Source of the DNA: Candidatus Nitrososphaera evergladensis SR1 | GTDB lineage: Archaea > Thermoproteota > Nitrososphaeria > Nitrososphaerales > Nitrososphaeraceae | Length of the DNA: 64,000 nt | Reading direction: 5' to 3' | NCBI RefSeq assembly: GCF_000730285.1 | Contig: NZ_CP007174.1 | Span: forward strand, 2,666,001-2,730,000 | Shown here: piece after piece, positions 9,359 through 18,304 of the stretch | How positions within the stretch are numbered: the stretch's first letter is position 1 | How the letters are laid out: each line of letters begins with the position of its first letter | Translations under genes and position numbers: made by a program | Notes under the pieces: model-generated | Databases searched by the model: none | What the model saw: the letters and a program-made list of their open reading frames with translations, nothing else | Told to the model about the DNA's origin: nothing

Positions 9359-10912
9359 ATGGAAGACAATAACAACAAAATGGACAAGATAGTCGTTCTC
9401 GACTTTGGCTCGCAGTACAGTCACCTGATATGCAGGAGGATAAGGGAGGCCAACGTGTATTGCGAACTCGTGCCGTACAACACGCCGGCAAAGGCGCTGA
9501 AGGAGATGGACCCAAAGGGCATCATATTTTCCGGCGGGCCGGCAAGCGTATACGCCAAGGGCGCGCCCAAGCCGGACAGGCAGATATTTGCAATGGGCAA
9601 GCCCATACTTGGCATCTGCTACGGCCACCAGGTGCTTGTCGACAACTTTGGAGGCAAAGTGAAAAAGGCTGCAAGCAGGGAATACGGGCGCGCAGGGCTA
9701 AAGATAGACGACGATTCTGACCTTTTCAAGAATTTGGATACCAGCATAAACTGCTGGATGAGCCACGGCGACGCGGCGGAAAAGGTGCCGGAAGGGTTCA
9801 AGGTGATAGGCCACACGGAAAACTCGCAGTCTGCTGCAATTGGCAGCCGCGAGAGGAAAATGTACGGCATCCAGTTCCACCCGGAGGTGGTGCACACCGA
9901 GCGGGGCATGCAGATCCTAAAGAACTTTGCGCAGGAGATAAGCGGCGCAAAACCCGAGTGGGACATGCAGAGCTTTATCGACACCACCGTCAAGGAGATA
10001 AGGGAGCAGGTGGGTGAAAAGCGCGTGCTTGCCGCGGTGAGCGGCGGTATTGATTCAACGACGGTTGCGGCGCTCATGCACAGGGCGATTGGGAAGCAGT
10101 TGTCGTGCGTGTTTATCAACCACGGCCTTCTCAGACAGGACGAGGAAAAGGAGGTCGTCAGGCTGTTCAAGGAGCACCTTGGCATCGATCTTATTTATGT
10201 CAACGCTGAAAAGCGCTTTCTGTCAAGGCTGAAAGGCGTCAGCGACCCGGAGAAAAAGCGCAAGATAATCGGCGACCAGTTTGCGAAGGAGTTTGTCGCG
10301 GTTGCAAAAAAGCACGGGCCTTTCCAGTGGCTTGCGCAGGGGACGCTGTACCCGGACGTGATTGAAAGCGGCGTGTCAAAGGGCCCGGCGGCCGTGATAA
10401 AGACGCACCACAACGTCGGCGGCCTGCCAAAGTGGCTGAAGCTGCAGGTAATAGAGCCGCTGCGCTTTCTGTACAAGGACGAAGTGAGGAAGGTTGCAAA
10501 GCTGCTTGAGGTGCCCGACGAACTGCTAAAGAGGCACCCGTTCCCCGGTCCGGGCCTTGCGGTGAGGATAATCGGCGCAATAACCCCTGAAAAGACAAGG
10601 ATTGCCAAACACGCAAGCAAGCTAGTCGAAGACGAGCTAAAGGCGGCAGGCTACTATGACAAGGTGTGGCAGGCTTATGCGGCAGTTGGCGACGACAGGG
10701 CTGTGGGCGTCCTTGGCGACGAGCGGGTGTACGGCCACATAGTCATGGTGCGCGTAGTCGAGTCGATTGACGCCATGACTGCCGACTGGACCCGCCTGCC
10801 GTACGACGTGATAGAGCGCATCAGCAACAGGATCACAAATGAGGTAGAGGGCGCGACATGGGTCACGTACGCAGTGTCAAGCAAGCCGCCGGCGACGATA
10901 GAGCCGCAGTAA
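9359..10912 (+). CDS. guaA: GMP synthase (glutamine-hydrolysing), single chain
   Basis: Makes GMP from XMP, ATP and glutamine. 517 residues with both parts fused. The glutaminase domain has SGGPASVY and the nucleophile Cys87 in GICYGHQ, with IQFHPEV completing the triad. The ATP pyrophosphatase domain has AVSGGIDSTT near 226. The C-terminal dimerisation domain has RLPYDVIERISNRITNEV. Many archaea encode the two halves separately; this lineage has the bacterial-like fused form. Start ATG 9359; ATG 9380 is an alternative only 7 codons in. Confidence 0.97.
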   Translation: MEDNNNKMDKIVVLDFGSQYSHLICRRIREANVYCELVPYNTPAKALKEMDPKGIIFSGGPASVYAKGAPKPDRQIFAMGKPILGICYGHQVLVDNFGGKVKKAASREYGRAGLKIDDDSDLFKNLDTSINCWMSHGDAAEKVPEGFKVIGHTENSQSAAIGSRERKMYGIQFHPEVVHTERGMQILKNFAQEISGAKPEWDMQSFIDTTVKEIREQVGEKRVLAAVSGGIDSTTVAALMHRAIGKQLSCVFINHGLLRQDEEKEVVRLFKEHLGIDLIYVNAEKRFLSRLKGVSDPEKKRKIIGDQFAKEFVAVAKKHGPFQWLAQGTLYPDVIESGVSKGPAAVIKTHHNVGGLPKWLKLQVIEPLRFLYKDEVRKVAKLLEVPDELLKRHPFPGPGLAVRIIGAITPEKTRIAKHASKLVEDELKAAGYYDKVWQAYAAVGDDRAVGVLGDERVYGHIVMVRVVESIDAMTADWTRLPYDVIERISNRITNEVEGATWVTYAVSSKPPATIEPQ

Positions 10913-11060
10913 AAATAGGGACTTTACTTTTCATGCCCAAAAACCTGACGCTTTTGCAAAGGCCAAAGCTGATGGTACATGTACAAAAGTAATGACGAGG
11001 AAGCTCGTTTAATAATAGCTCTGCTTTTGTTGGCTTTTTTCCTCGATATTCAGCGCGCAT

Positions 11061-11070
11061 TTTTTTATAC
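11061..11070 (+). promoter_or_regulatory. TATA box of methyltransferase gene
   Basis: TTTTTTATAC centred about 26 nt before ATG 11093, supporting that start over the upstream in-frame ATG at 11072 that would lie ahead of the expected transcription start. Confidence 0.5.
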
Positions 11071-11092
11071 TATGATGCCATCCCTACACTTC

Positions 11093-11956
11093 ATGAGTGG
11101 CGCGTTTGACTCGCAAAAGTTCAAGTCAGCGCAACGTCAGGGGTGGGATGGCGCTGCAGAGGGCTGGAAAAAGTGGTGGAAGACCATTGAAGAAAGTGCA
11201 CAGGTGGTATCTGACAGACTAGTCGAACTTTCGAGAATTCAGAAAGGTAATCACGTACTGGACATCGCAACAGGCATAGGAGAGCCTGCCGTCACTATCG
11301 CAAGAAAGGTCGGTTCCGGAGGGAAGGTAACTGCAATCGATCTTTCCACGGCGATGCTTGCCATTGCAAGAGAAAGGGCAAAGGAACTTGGGCTGACAAA
11401 CATCATAGAATTTGAAGAGGGCGATGCGGAATCCTTCCGCCTTCCTCCTCAGAGGTTCGATGCTATTGTTTCCAGATTCGGACTGATGTTTCTGCCCGAC
11501 CTTCCTAATGCACTGAAGACCATGAAAGAAGCGCTTGTCCAGGATGGGCGAATAGCTGCGGCAGTCTGGTCAACCCCACAGAGAGTCCCTGCTTTCCTTC
11601 TGCCCCTGGAAATAGTGATGAAGGAGACTGGCACTCCGCCTCCGCCTCCGGGCACGCCAGGGCCTTTCAGCCTGGCAGATATGAACCGTCTCCGTGAAAT
11701 ATTTGGGCAGGAAGGGTTTCAGGACATCCGCACAGAGAGCAATACAATGAATTTCAAGCTGCCCTCCCCCGAGAAGTACGTGGATTTCGTCCGAAGTACA
11801 GCCGCCCCGCTTACGGCCATGATGGCAGGATTGCCCCCTGCAAGACAGCAGGAGATCTGGAATAAAGTAGCAGACGCTTCAAGGAAATACTCCGACCCTG
11901 GTAACGGGAGCGTCAATTTTACAAATGAAGTGATATTCGTGTCGGCCAAACGGTAA
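11093..11956 (+). CDS. Class I SAM-dependent methyltransferase (UbiE/COQ5-like)
   Basis: 287 residues. Motif I VLDIATGIGEPAVTIA near 60, acidic loop AIDLSTAMLAIA, motif II EEGDAESF, and FDAIVSRFGLMFLPD as motif III/IV, the pattern of UbiE-type small-molecule methyltransferases. A Pro-rich loop (TPPPPPGTPGP) precedes the C-terminal region. Substrate unknown; quinone or lipid methylation is possible but unsupported by neighbours. Base composition is lower in GC than guaA, marking the beginning of the accessory stretch. Confidence 0.85.
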   Translation: MSGAFDSQKFKSAQRQGWDGAAEGWKKWWKTIEESAQVVSDRLVELSRIQKGNHVLDIATGIGEPAVTIARKVGSGGKVTAIDLSTAMLAIARERAKELGLTNIIEFEEGDAESFRLPPQRFDAIVSRFGLMFLPDLPNALKTMKEALVQDGRIAAAVWSTPQRVPAFLLPLEIVMKETGTPPPPPGTPGPFSLADMNRLREIFGQEGFQDIRTESNTMNFKLPSPEKYVDFVRSTAAPLTAMMAGLPPARQQEIWNKVADASRKYSDPGNGSVNFTNEVIFVSAKR

Positions 11957-12011
11957 CCTGGCGCTTTAAAAGTAGATGCAACATCTTCAAGAAGAAGAAA
12001 CGGTGGTGCGC

Positions 12012-12275
12012 CTATTGTTGTCTTGATTTCTTTCGCTTCTTCTTGCTTTCTTCATCGGTTCCAAGTAGATGTGATATGAAAAACGCTGCGCGGCTGTTAG
12101 TGGGATTTAGGAAAGTTGGATAGTCGACATTATTGGGATCGGCATAGCCGGCTTCTTTCCATGCCCTTTCTTTATGGAACCTTTGATGTTTTCTCAGGTG
12201 CTCCTTAGAAGGTAATTCTGTCCCACATTCTTTGCACTTGAATGTCTTTTCCTTCACCACCACTACTGCTGCCAC
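12012..12275 (-). CDS. Single C2H2 zinc-finger protein
   Basis: 87 residues with one classical finger, CKECGTELPSKEHLRKHQRF-H (C-x2-C-x12-H-x3-H), at about 14-34, flanked by basic residues and a Lys/Arg-rich tail (KKKRKKSRQQ). Such lone fingers are common in Nitrososphaera-type genomes and are presumed nucleic-acid binding. Start could be ATG 12275 or one of the GTG codons just inside. Convergent with the methyltransferase gene. Confidence 0.75.
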   Translation of the reverse strand: MAAVVVVKEKTFKCKECGTELPSKEHLRKHQRFHKERAWKEAGYADPNNVDYPTFLNPTNSRAAFFISHLLGTDEESKKKRKKSRQQ

Positions 12276-12364
12276 TTCCCTACGGAAAAGATAGTAGTTT
12301 CATCATGCAGATAAAGGCAGCTTTTGCGAGTTATTACACACACACAAGTTTCAGTGGCAAAAGC

Positions 12365-13270
12365 TCATGCTGGTGCTACGTATACCGCCATGGGCTGTTC
12401 AATTATCACGTACCTGTGCGATTCGATGACTCTTTTCAGCTGGCTTGCCAGGGTTATCCCTTCAGCATCGTAAGAACACAGCACCGACATCTTGTCATGG
12501 AGGCGCCTGCCCATCATTCTCTCTGCGTCAAGAAATTCATTTTCAAAACCGTTTCTCAGAAACCAAGAGGCGTCCTCTCCAGCTATCCTTGTCTCCCTTC
12601 CAGACTGGTTTGATTTGTGTATATCCCATATCCACTTGAACATCACGTCCATCGCCTCAGATTTTTCCTTCACCTTTAGGAACTCGTCGTACGTGATGAT
12701 GCTTTGTACTTTTTCGAATTTGCCTGCGGCGCTCTTGCCCTCGGCACCGCAAGAAGAAAGCGAGATAAGAGCCTGAGTGCGGGGCGCGGCCAAGTGATCA
12801 AAAAATTGCGACAGGACTGCATCCTTTGTCGCTTTCCTGTTGTAAATGAAACCTACGTGCTCGTGACCGGCCAAGTTGCCGACAAATCGCATCACTTCCA
12901 CCTCTCTCATCTCGTTTGCTATCTCCTCCAGCGAAAGCCCTGGTTTTTTCGCAAGTGAAAACGGCACGAGTTCATCCTTTATTTCGTCGATGAAGAAATC
13001 GGCGGCGCGTCCAAACATCGCCCTGATCGACCCTTCTACAAGGTCGCACCGGCGGAACAGCTGCTGCTCAGTCCGGTTGTTAATTTTGCAGAGGTTACGG
13101 ATAACCAGCGCGGTGATATGCTCTCCAAGCTTATTGAACACGCTGTAGACCGCATCTGAGACGATCTCCGCGACGATCTCGTCGGTGATTGAGCGGTAGC
13201 CCAGAGCGTCAAGGGTTGCAACTATTGCGGAAGGAGATTGTATGTTAGACAACAGCAGTCGACGACACAT
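12365..13270 (-). CDS. Probable NitrOD5 + MEDS-type sensory protein
   Basis: 301 residues. About residues 35-105 resemble NitrOD5, an output domain described from Nitrososphaera: an AVYSVFNKLG helix, then a helix ending in MFGRAADFFIDEI. The C-terminal third (about 205-295) has WDIHKSNQ, ETRIAGEDASWFLRNG, FLDAERMMGRRLHD and SVLCSYDAEGI, the second half of a MEDS (DcmR-type sensory) domain. It lacks the usual DNA-binding or kinase part, so it is probably a signal-relay or ligand-sensing protein. Both domain names are from memory and need a profile search. Confidence 0.65.
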   Translation of the reverse strand: MCRRLLLSNIQSPSAIVATLDALGYRSITDEIVAEIVSDAVYSVFNKLGEHITALVIRNLCKINNRTEQQLFRRCDLVEGSIRAMFGRAADFFIDEIKDELVPFSLAKKPGLSLEEIANEMREVEVMRFVGNLAGHEHVGFIYNRKATKDAVLSQFFDHLAAPRTQALISLSSCGAEGKSAAGKFEKVQSIITYDEFLKVKEKSEAMDVMFKWIWDIHKSNQSGRETRIAGEDASWFLRNGFENEFLDAERMMGRRLHDKMSVLCSYDAEGITLASQLKRVIESHRYVIIEQPMAVYVAPA

Positions 13271-13646
13271 GCGGTATTATTCCGGCATCATATAAGGGAA
13301 GCTATGTTAGGCTCTGTCAACTCGGCGTCGGTCAGATTGTTTTGGTATGATCTTTCTTTCAGCCGGCGAACAGTTAATGAAGCTGTATCTTGAGGCGGCA
13401 GAGAATATTCTGCTCTCTTCATGGCTCAAGTCGGAAATGATTCATCAAGAGATTCTGTTGGATGGAAGACAAGAAAAATCTTTCATGCTTGTTGGAATCT
13501 TTTGCAGCACATATACCGCCGGCGTGCGGCTGGAGAGTGGAGAAGGGGAGAGAATTGGGATATCTTGTATGCCCGTCCTCTCGGTAGTTTCTTATCAAAT
13601 CTTGTATATCCAATGACCTTGTCTAGATAACAAGAGGTTAACTTGG
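13271..13646. other. 376-base intergenic stretch, no convincing gene
   Basis: Lies between the divergent sensor and nitroreductase genes. Short open frames on both strands (89 residues plus, 64 residues minus) overlap each other and neither shows a domain, signal or neighbour overlap. The GGCTCTGTCAACT motif near 13310 partly recurs near 14181 downstream of the nitroreductase, which might be a relic of a mobile-element end. Confidence 0.35.
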
Positions 13647-14168
13647 GTGGAGTTTGACGAAGTAGTACGGAAGAGAAAAATGATTAGAAAGTATCAGGTT
13701 CGCTCTATTCCGGATAGCATAATCAATAAAATAATTGAAAACGCGCACAGGGCTCCAAGTGCGGGCCACACGCAGGTCCAGGAGTTCATCATCGTAAGAG
13801 ACGCAGAGACAAAAAAGAAGCTCAAGAGGGTGTCTGTAAACCAAGAGCAGGTTGAGGAGGCTCCCCTGCTAATAGTTGTGTGTGCAAACACTTCTCGTTC
13901 TATTGGTCGATACAGGCAACGGGGAAAGGAGTTCTACAGTGTAATGGACGGGGCGTTTGCATCGATACTAATTTTGCTTACTGCGGTAAATGAGGGAATT
14001 GGCGCAGGATTTGTCGGAGCTTTTGAAGATGACAAGGTTTCCGAGATACTTGGCCTCCCCGAATATGTCAGACCCATAGGAATAATCGCGCTAGGGTTTC
14101 CTGATGAAGAGCCGAAAAAGCTGGAAAGGATTGCTAAAGAAAGGCTCATCCATCATGAAAGGTGGTAG
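13647..14168 (+). CDS. Nitroreductase-family FMN oxidoreductase
   Basis: 173 residues from GTG 13647. Family features: an N-terminal RKRKMIRKYQ segment (FMN phosphate contact), HRAPSAGHTQVQEFIIV near 33-49, MDGAFASILILLTAVNEGIGAGFVGAF (central helix) and PIGIIALGFPDEEP near the C-terminus. It should bind FMN and reduce nitro, quinone or similar compounds with NAD(P)H; the substrate is unknown. The length is on the short side of the family but no key segment is missing. Confidence 0.88.
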   Translation: MEFDEVVRKRKMIRKYQVRSIPDSIINKIIENAHRAPSAGHTQVQEFIIVRDAETKKKLKRVSVNQEQVEEAPLLIVVCANTSRSIGRYRQRGKEFYSVMDGAFASILILLTAVNEGIGAGFVGAFEDDKVSEILGLPEYVRPIGIIALGFPDEEPKKLERIAKERLIHHERW

Positions 14169-14182
14169 TGGTAAGCTGGGTA

Positions 14183-14246
14183 CTGTCAACTTGTTGTCGA
14201 CTCACGCTCTGCTGAAAATAAAGTTCAGCTGATGTCAAGTTAACAG
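14183..14246. repeat. Imperfect inverted repeat after nitroreductase
   Basis: CTGTCAACTTG (14183-14193) faces CAAGTTAACAG (14236-14246); ten of eleven positions pair. It may be a transcription-end structure or a miniature mobile-element relic. Confidence 0.4.
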
Positions 14247-14395
14247 AACCAGTTTAAATCATAATTTTGCGGCCATATAAAAAGAGAACCCCCCTCTTTT
14301 GTGCGAGAAAATCCGATTAGGCGGAAGGATGAAAACATGACATCAATAATGCGTAATAGGTACCGCATCGCTATGAATAATGATGTACGGCAGGG

Positions 14396-14734
14396 ATGCT
14401 GGTCAAAGTAAATAGCATCATCAGGAGAAATGAAGGGCAGGAGGAAGGAAAAGAGGAAAACCAATACATCGTAAGAGTCACCAAGCTTGATATCGATGAT
14501 CTCGGCTCGGTGATTCCATTAAGGGAAATAGAGCTGTGGTTGCCTCTTTACGACGAATCTATCGTAAAGACGTTGATGAACAGCCATTATGCTGCTATCT
14601 TTACTGAAGGTTATAACGAGGAGGACGGCAGCACCATAATCCTGGCAAGAGGCTTCACTGAAGAAGAGCTAAATAAAGAAAAGGAGAAAACGATAAAGAA
14701 GGTAAATGAAAAGAGACGCGACCACACAAAATGA
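14396..14734 (+). CDS. Hypothetical 112-residue protein
   Basis: Starts MLVKVNSII, then an acidic charged linker, a beta-rich middle (QYIVRVTKLDIDDL, ELWLPLYDESI, YAAIFTEGYNEEDGSTIILARGF) and a long C-terminal charged helix (EEELNKEKEKTIKKVNEKRRDH). No known family recognised. Composition looks coding and cytoplasmic. Isolated, with its own AT-rich upstream region. Confidence 0.6.
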   Translation: MLVKVNSIIRRNEGQEEGKEENQYIVRVTKLDIDDLGSVIPLREIELWLPLYDESIVKTLMNSHYAAIFTEGYNEEDGSTIILARGFTEEELNKEKEKTIKKVNEKRRDHTK

Positions 14735-14834
14735 CCTTTACAACGAACGAAAGAAGCGCATTGTAACACAGTCCTGAGAACATACTTTACAAACTAGCAG
14801 AAATTCTTTTACGATCTCTTCTCCTTACAAATAC

Positions 14835-15002
14835 ATGAGTGTCCCGGACGACAACTCGATCCCAAGAGAGATAGACCAGCATTTAGCGACGTTTGGAAAG
14901 GAGCCATGGGAAGTCAACTATGACTTGTACGGTTACTGCGCCATCTGTAATTCAAGGGTGGATGAATTCAATTACTGCGGATGCGGAGGCGCGGCGGATT
15001 AG
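14835..15002 (+). CDS. 55-residue zinc-ribbon protein
   Basis: ATG 14835 to TAG 15000-15002. The N-terminal part is polar (MSVPDDNSIPREIDQHLATF). The C-terminal part has CAIC and CGCGG pairs 14 residues apart, a compact zinc ribbon. A longer frame starting at 14893 overlaps it but reads into the 3' end of the minus-strand gene and lacks such motifs. One of about ten tiny zinc proteins in the window. Confidence 0.6.
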   Translation: MSVPDDNSIPREIDQHLATFGKEPWEVNYDLYGYCAICNSRVDEFNYCGCGGAAD

Positions 15003-15051
15003 CCTTGATTCTCTGGCATACACTTTAGGACGACATTTTTTTATGCCCTTT

Positions 15052-15432
15052 CTACGGCGGCGAATATTTCTTTCTACTTTGCGCAAACGACAAACCGTGT
15101 TTGCGCATGGCAATTTTGAGCTGGCCGATCGCCTTTGGCCCCATGCCGTGAAGTTCCAGAATCTCGTCTTCGGTGTGCTTTGCGAGTTGCGCAAGCTTGG
15201 TAATTTTCGCATTGAGAAGGGCGCGAAGGGCAAGAGCAGCAAGGCTATCAGGAAAATCGTTTTGTGACTGTTGTTTCCGGTAGTATCCAGACCAGCACAC
15301 AGGGCATACAGGACAGTCGCAGCTTCTGTAAAACTTGTGCCCGCGGCTGCATGTTTTCAGTTTTCCTTTTGCGGTCCTCGCAGGCTTGCTTCGATCAAGA
15401 TCTCCGGTCCTGCTTTTGCGTCTTTCCGCCAT
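15052..15432 (-). CDS. Zinc-ribbon plus helix-hairpin-helix protein (RNA polymerase alpha-CTD-like)
   Basis: 126 residues. The N-terminal half is basic with a Cys/His cluster (CSRGHKFYRSCDCPVCPVC) that should bind zinc. The C-terminal half (about 62-115) reads ALRALLNAKITKLAQLAKHT then LHGMGPKAIGQLKIAM, the helix-hairpin-helix arrangement of bacterial RNA polymerase alpha-CTD. Probably nucleic-acid binding. Archaeal RNA polymerase has no alpha-CTD, so this is a stand-alone use of the fold. Confidence 0.75.
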   Translation of the reverse strand: MAERRKSRTGDLDRSKPARTAKGKLKTCSRGHKFYRSCDCPVCPVCWSGYYRKQQSQNDFPDSLAALALRALLNAKITKLAQLAKHTEDEILELHGMGPKAIGQLKIAMRKHGLSFAQSRKKYSPP

Positions 15433-15449
15433 CTGCTCGATGATCCCGA

Positions 15450-15914
15450 TTAAACGCTAAAAGGATTTAAAATGATTGGCGACAGGTTGGCGTAATACAA
15501 CAATGCAAAAAACGAAACCAGTAGTATCGAGGAGATAGAAAGCAGGAGCCACAGATTATTCATCCTGTGCCTGTACCTCCGCATCAACAAAAGCGAGATG
15601 ATCCCTATTGCGGCAAGGCCGGCAGATGACGCTCCGACAAACACGACATATGGATATACAGTATCAAAAAAGTGAATCCGGCCGCCAAAAAAGGGCGGGT
15701 CAAGAGACGCATTCTTTTGATAATCTGCATAGTCGTAAACGTAATAGGAATAGAGGTTCACGCTTATCCAGAGGAACAAGGCAGAAGCGATGAACGCGCC
15801 TGCGCTTAATGCAACGAGTTTTTTCGTACCCCCATTTATCCAAGGGATTATTTTTGTTTTGCATACTTTGCATATTTTGCGAGAGTCTTTCCTCTCTTTT
15901 GTGCTAAAAAACAT
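15450..15914 (-). CDS. Three-helix membrane protein with N-terminal CxxC
   Basis: 154 residues. An N-terminal cytoplasmic stretch has CKVCKTK, followed by membrane segments at about 33-55, 88-110 and 121-143 and a polar loop between the first two (YADYQKNASLDPPFF). Tandem with the HhH gene 18 bases downstream, so possibly one transcript. Function unknown. Confidence 0.65.
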   Translation of the reverse strand: MFFSTKERKDSRKICKVCKTKIIPWINGGTKKLVALSAGAFIASALFLWISVNLYSYYVYDYADYQKNASLDPPFFGGRIHFFDTVYPYVVFVGASSAGLAAIGIISLLLMRRYRHRMNNLWLLLSISSILLVSFFALLYYANLSPIILNPFSV

Positions 15915-16028
15915 GCCAGAAATGTACAGAGAGAGATTTTGAATGAGGCAAGGGACCTATGTACCGGTGATCAAAGGCGAGGTCAGCAAACGGCGTTCGC
16001 CCATATTCAAATCAACACGTATATCCTA

Positions 16029-16418
16029 TCAGGACACTGTAATTTCCTTGTTCCTTCCGTCGAGGCATATCCTGTAATTGTCAAGTATGTCCCTGCCCAG
16101 GAGCGCCTTTGCTGGCGTGCCTTCTGGCAGATCGAGGCATCCCACGTGAACGCTTTCGTACAACTGGCCAAAAACCTCGATAGACACTTCATAGTAAGGG
16201 ATATGGATTATTCCTGCTCCAGTTACCGTCTCGTCGCTGCCGGCAAACGAAAGGTTCATGTCATTTGCGATGTACGTGGGTATTATCGTCTTTGATGAAG
16301 CAAAATCAAGGTGGGCATCAACGACAATTTTCTTGTTAGACCCCGCATCAATGATTCCCATACTGACCAGCGGCAAGTTATTCTTGTATTGAATCGTTAA
16401 CGCTTCTTCTGATGTCAT
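16029..16418 (-). CDS. Retropepsin-like aspartic protease fold, altered active site
   Basis: 129 residues matching clan AA aspartic proteases of archaeal retropepsin type: strand-rich start, catalytic-loop position VDAHLDFASSKTIIP near 33-47, flap region TVTGAGIIHIPYYEV, and the diagnostic ALLGRDILDNYRICLDG near the C-terminus. The usual D-[ST]-G-A is replaced by D-F-A-S, so the glycine is lost. It may be inactive, or act as a dimer with altered chemistry. No partner is evident. Confidence 0.7.
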   Translation of the reverse strand: MTSEEALTIQYKNNLPLVSMGIIDAGSNKKIVVDAHLDFASSKTIIPTYIANDMNLSFAGSDETVTGAGIIHIPYYEVSIEVFGQLYESVHVGCLDLPEGTPAKALLGRDILDNYRICLDGRNKEITVS

Positions 16419-16576
16419 GGGTGCTGCATCGTACCATTACATGCGCCCAGCCTAAAAGAGTTAGATATGACTGGCTATAGTTTTTCTCATAAAGAAAGTG
16501 TATGACCTTTTTTAAAAGTTTCATGTCACCAACATTTTGAAAGGTTAAAGTACTGTAACAGCCCTTGTGACATATT

Positions 16577-16798
16577 ATGGTACGCAAATTTGAGGAATGG
16601 TGGAACAGCGTTCCTGCGGATCTTCGACAAAAAGCCCGCGCGGGCGACGAAGGAAACAAGCCGTTGCTGAACCAGGTTAACTATGTCCTTTTGCATCTTC
16701 ACCTGGCAGGCAAGCACGACCAAAAACCATCTCATGAGGAACTCAAGGAATGGTTGCACAGCGGCCAGGTAGACGTGCTCAGAATGGCCAAGAAGTAG
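16577..16798 (+). CDS. 73-residue helical protein
   Basis: Begins MVRKFEEWWNSVPADLRQKA and continues with helices and HEELKEWLHSGQ. It is charged, has no membrane segment and looks coding by amphipathy. The TAG stop lies inside an (AG)n tract at about 16797-16808. Family unknown; the helix-loop pattern could suit DNA or protein binding. Confidence 0.55.
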   Translation: MVRKFEEWWNSVPADLRQKARAGDEGNKPLLNQVNYVLLHLHLAGKHDQKPSHEELKEWLHSGQVDVLRMAKK

Positions 16799-16987
16799 AG
16801 AGAGAGAGCAGCCAGACAGCCATTTGCAAAGGGCGGGCAACTGTCAGATCTGCCAAGCCATACGATCAGGTTAACCAGGACGCCCAGTACTCTATTTTCT
16901 AGGAGGTCCCACCTTTACTTCTATGCGCTAATTCCCACATTCTTATAAGCAGCGATCCTGCAAAGATTCTCTGATGATGACGACGGG

Positions 16988-17680
16988 GTGATAAGGCAAA
17001 GTCTTGTCTTAACTGCCGCAGTTGCAGCAGGACTTATTTTCTTGGCCGTCGCGGGCGCCGCCTCTCTTACGAACGCATCGCAGGAACAGTTTGCACAGCA
17101 ACAACAAGACGCAACTAAATCTCCTACTTCCACAAGTGCGGCGACTACAGTACACGCAGGGTCGGGCGGTCCGGTCGGGCCATTGACCATTTTCTCACCC
17201 AGTCGCGTAGAAATCAAAGTTGGTGAAAAGGTGGTATGGACTAACCCGTCGCTTGTAAGCGAGCCTCATACGGTGACTTTTATGAAAGACAATAGCACCT
17301 TTGCAGATTTTGGATCTCCTTTTATAGTATCCAAGAACACAACTTTTACCCCCGTTTCACCTGGATCAAACGGAGAACCTTTTGTTGTGCCCAATGACAA
17401 TGACACAAACATCGTAGTCACGTTAAACAAGCGCTCCTTCTTTCCCGTCATAATAAATTCCGAAGATAAAACATCGTACTTGGCACCTAACGCGGAATAT
17501 ACCATGGACGGTACTGAAAAATATGTCAACTCTGGATGGATCTGGCCAAAAGATCAGGCTCCACAAGGAGTTCCACCGATAAATCAATTTGCAGTTACAT
17601 TCACTCAAGCTGGAACGTACAACTATGTTTGTCTAGTGCATCCTTGGATGAAGGGTCAGGTTGTAGTTGCAGCAGAATAG
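16988..17680 (+). CDS. Membrane-anchored blue-copper (cupredoxin) protein
   Basis: 230 residues with an N-terminal signal/anchor helix (about 5-28), a Gln/Ser/Thr linker and a plastocyanin-type beta-sandwich. Copper ligands are visible: His in SEPHTVTF (about 97) and Cys/His/Met in YVCLVHPWMKGQV near the C-terminus. A 60-residue insertion between strands is larger than in plant plastocyanin. It is expected on the outer face as an electron carrier, as is usual for ammonia-oxidising archaea. GTG 16988 is the only fitting start; the nearby ATG pair is out of frame. Confidence 0.9.
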   Translation: MIRQSLVLTAAVAAGLIFLAVAGAASLTNASQEQFAQQQQDATKSPTSTSAATTVHAGSGGPVGPLTIFSPSRVEIKVGEKVVWTNPSLVSEPHTVTFMKDNSTFADFGSPFIVSKNTTFTPVSPGSNGEPFVVPNDNDTNIVVTLNKRSFFPVIINSEDKTSYLAPNAEYTMDGTEKYVNSGWIWPKDQAPQGVPPINQFAVTFTQAGTYNYVCLVHPWMKGQVVVAAE

Positions 17681-17895
17681 CAAAAGATACTTCTCCTATT
17701 TTTTTTTGTCATGGCAAAAGAGAGGGAGAACACTCTTTTACACAGAGCCGCGCAGTAAAATCTACGATTAGATAGAAGGAAGTACAATTTGATATTCTCA
17801 TCATAGCAACAAGCATCATATTCTCATTTTGGATTCTCATAATGTGCAAACGTCTTTTGGAGTTATATCAGAGAGACAAGAAAAAGAATCTCACT

Positions 17896-18150
17896 ATGAC
17901 AGCAACAAAATTGAAAGGCAGCAATCTGCTCATAATGTCTGGCATTGTCGCAATCTTGCTTGCGACAGCAACAGCTGTCATCGCACCGGCAATGGCAGAC
18001 AATGGAAATGGCGAAGGCGGCGACAACGATATTGCAGACTGCCAACATGACAAGAACACGCATAAACAAGAAGGAACTGGCTCAGAAGGTGATGCAGAAT
18101 TCCATATAGACCAGCTATTGACAGAGGGTGAAACACCCATCTGCCCATAA
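17896..18150 (+). CDS. Small secreted acidic protein
   Basis: 84 residues from ATG 17896 (an upstream in-frame ATG at 17842 adds 18 charged residues). The signal peptide LLIMSGIVAILLATATAVIAPAMA ends with AMA-D. The mature part is hydrophilic with two cysteines, Asp/Gly/Asn-rich at its start. Follows the cupredoxin gene in the same direction. Function unknown. Confidence 0.6.
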   Translation: MTATKLKGSNLLIMSGIVAILLATATAVIAPAMADNGNGEGGDNDIADCQHDKNTHKQEGTGSEGDAEFHIDQLLTEGETPICP

Positions 18151-18304
18151 GCGGCTAGAGAAGGTCCCACCTTCTCTTTTGATTAGCCTTTCTAGATGTG
18201 TATGTGTGTCATCACATGTCTTTGAAGTTTGAATGTGAAAAATCTGCGCTTCTCATATATCTGAAAGATAACAATAAACTATCGCGGTACCATATTCCCT
18301 TGCA

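Noticed and set aside
13347-13616. 89-residue open frame before the nitroreductase
   Set aside because: Overlaps other frames on both strands, with no domain, signal or coupling; left as intergenic.
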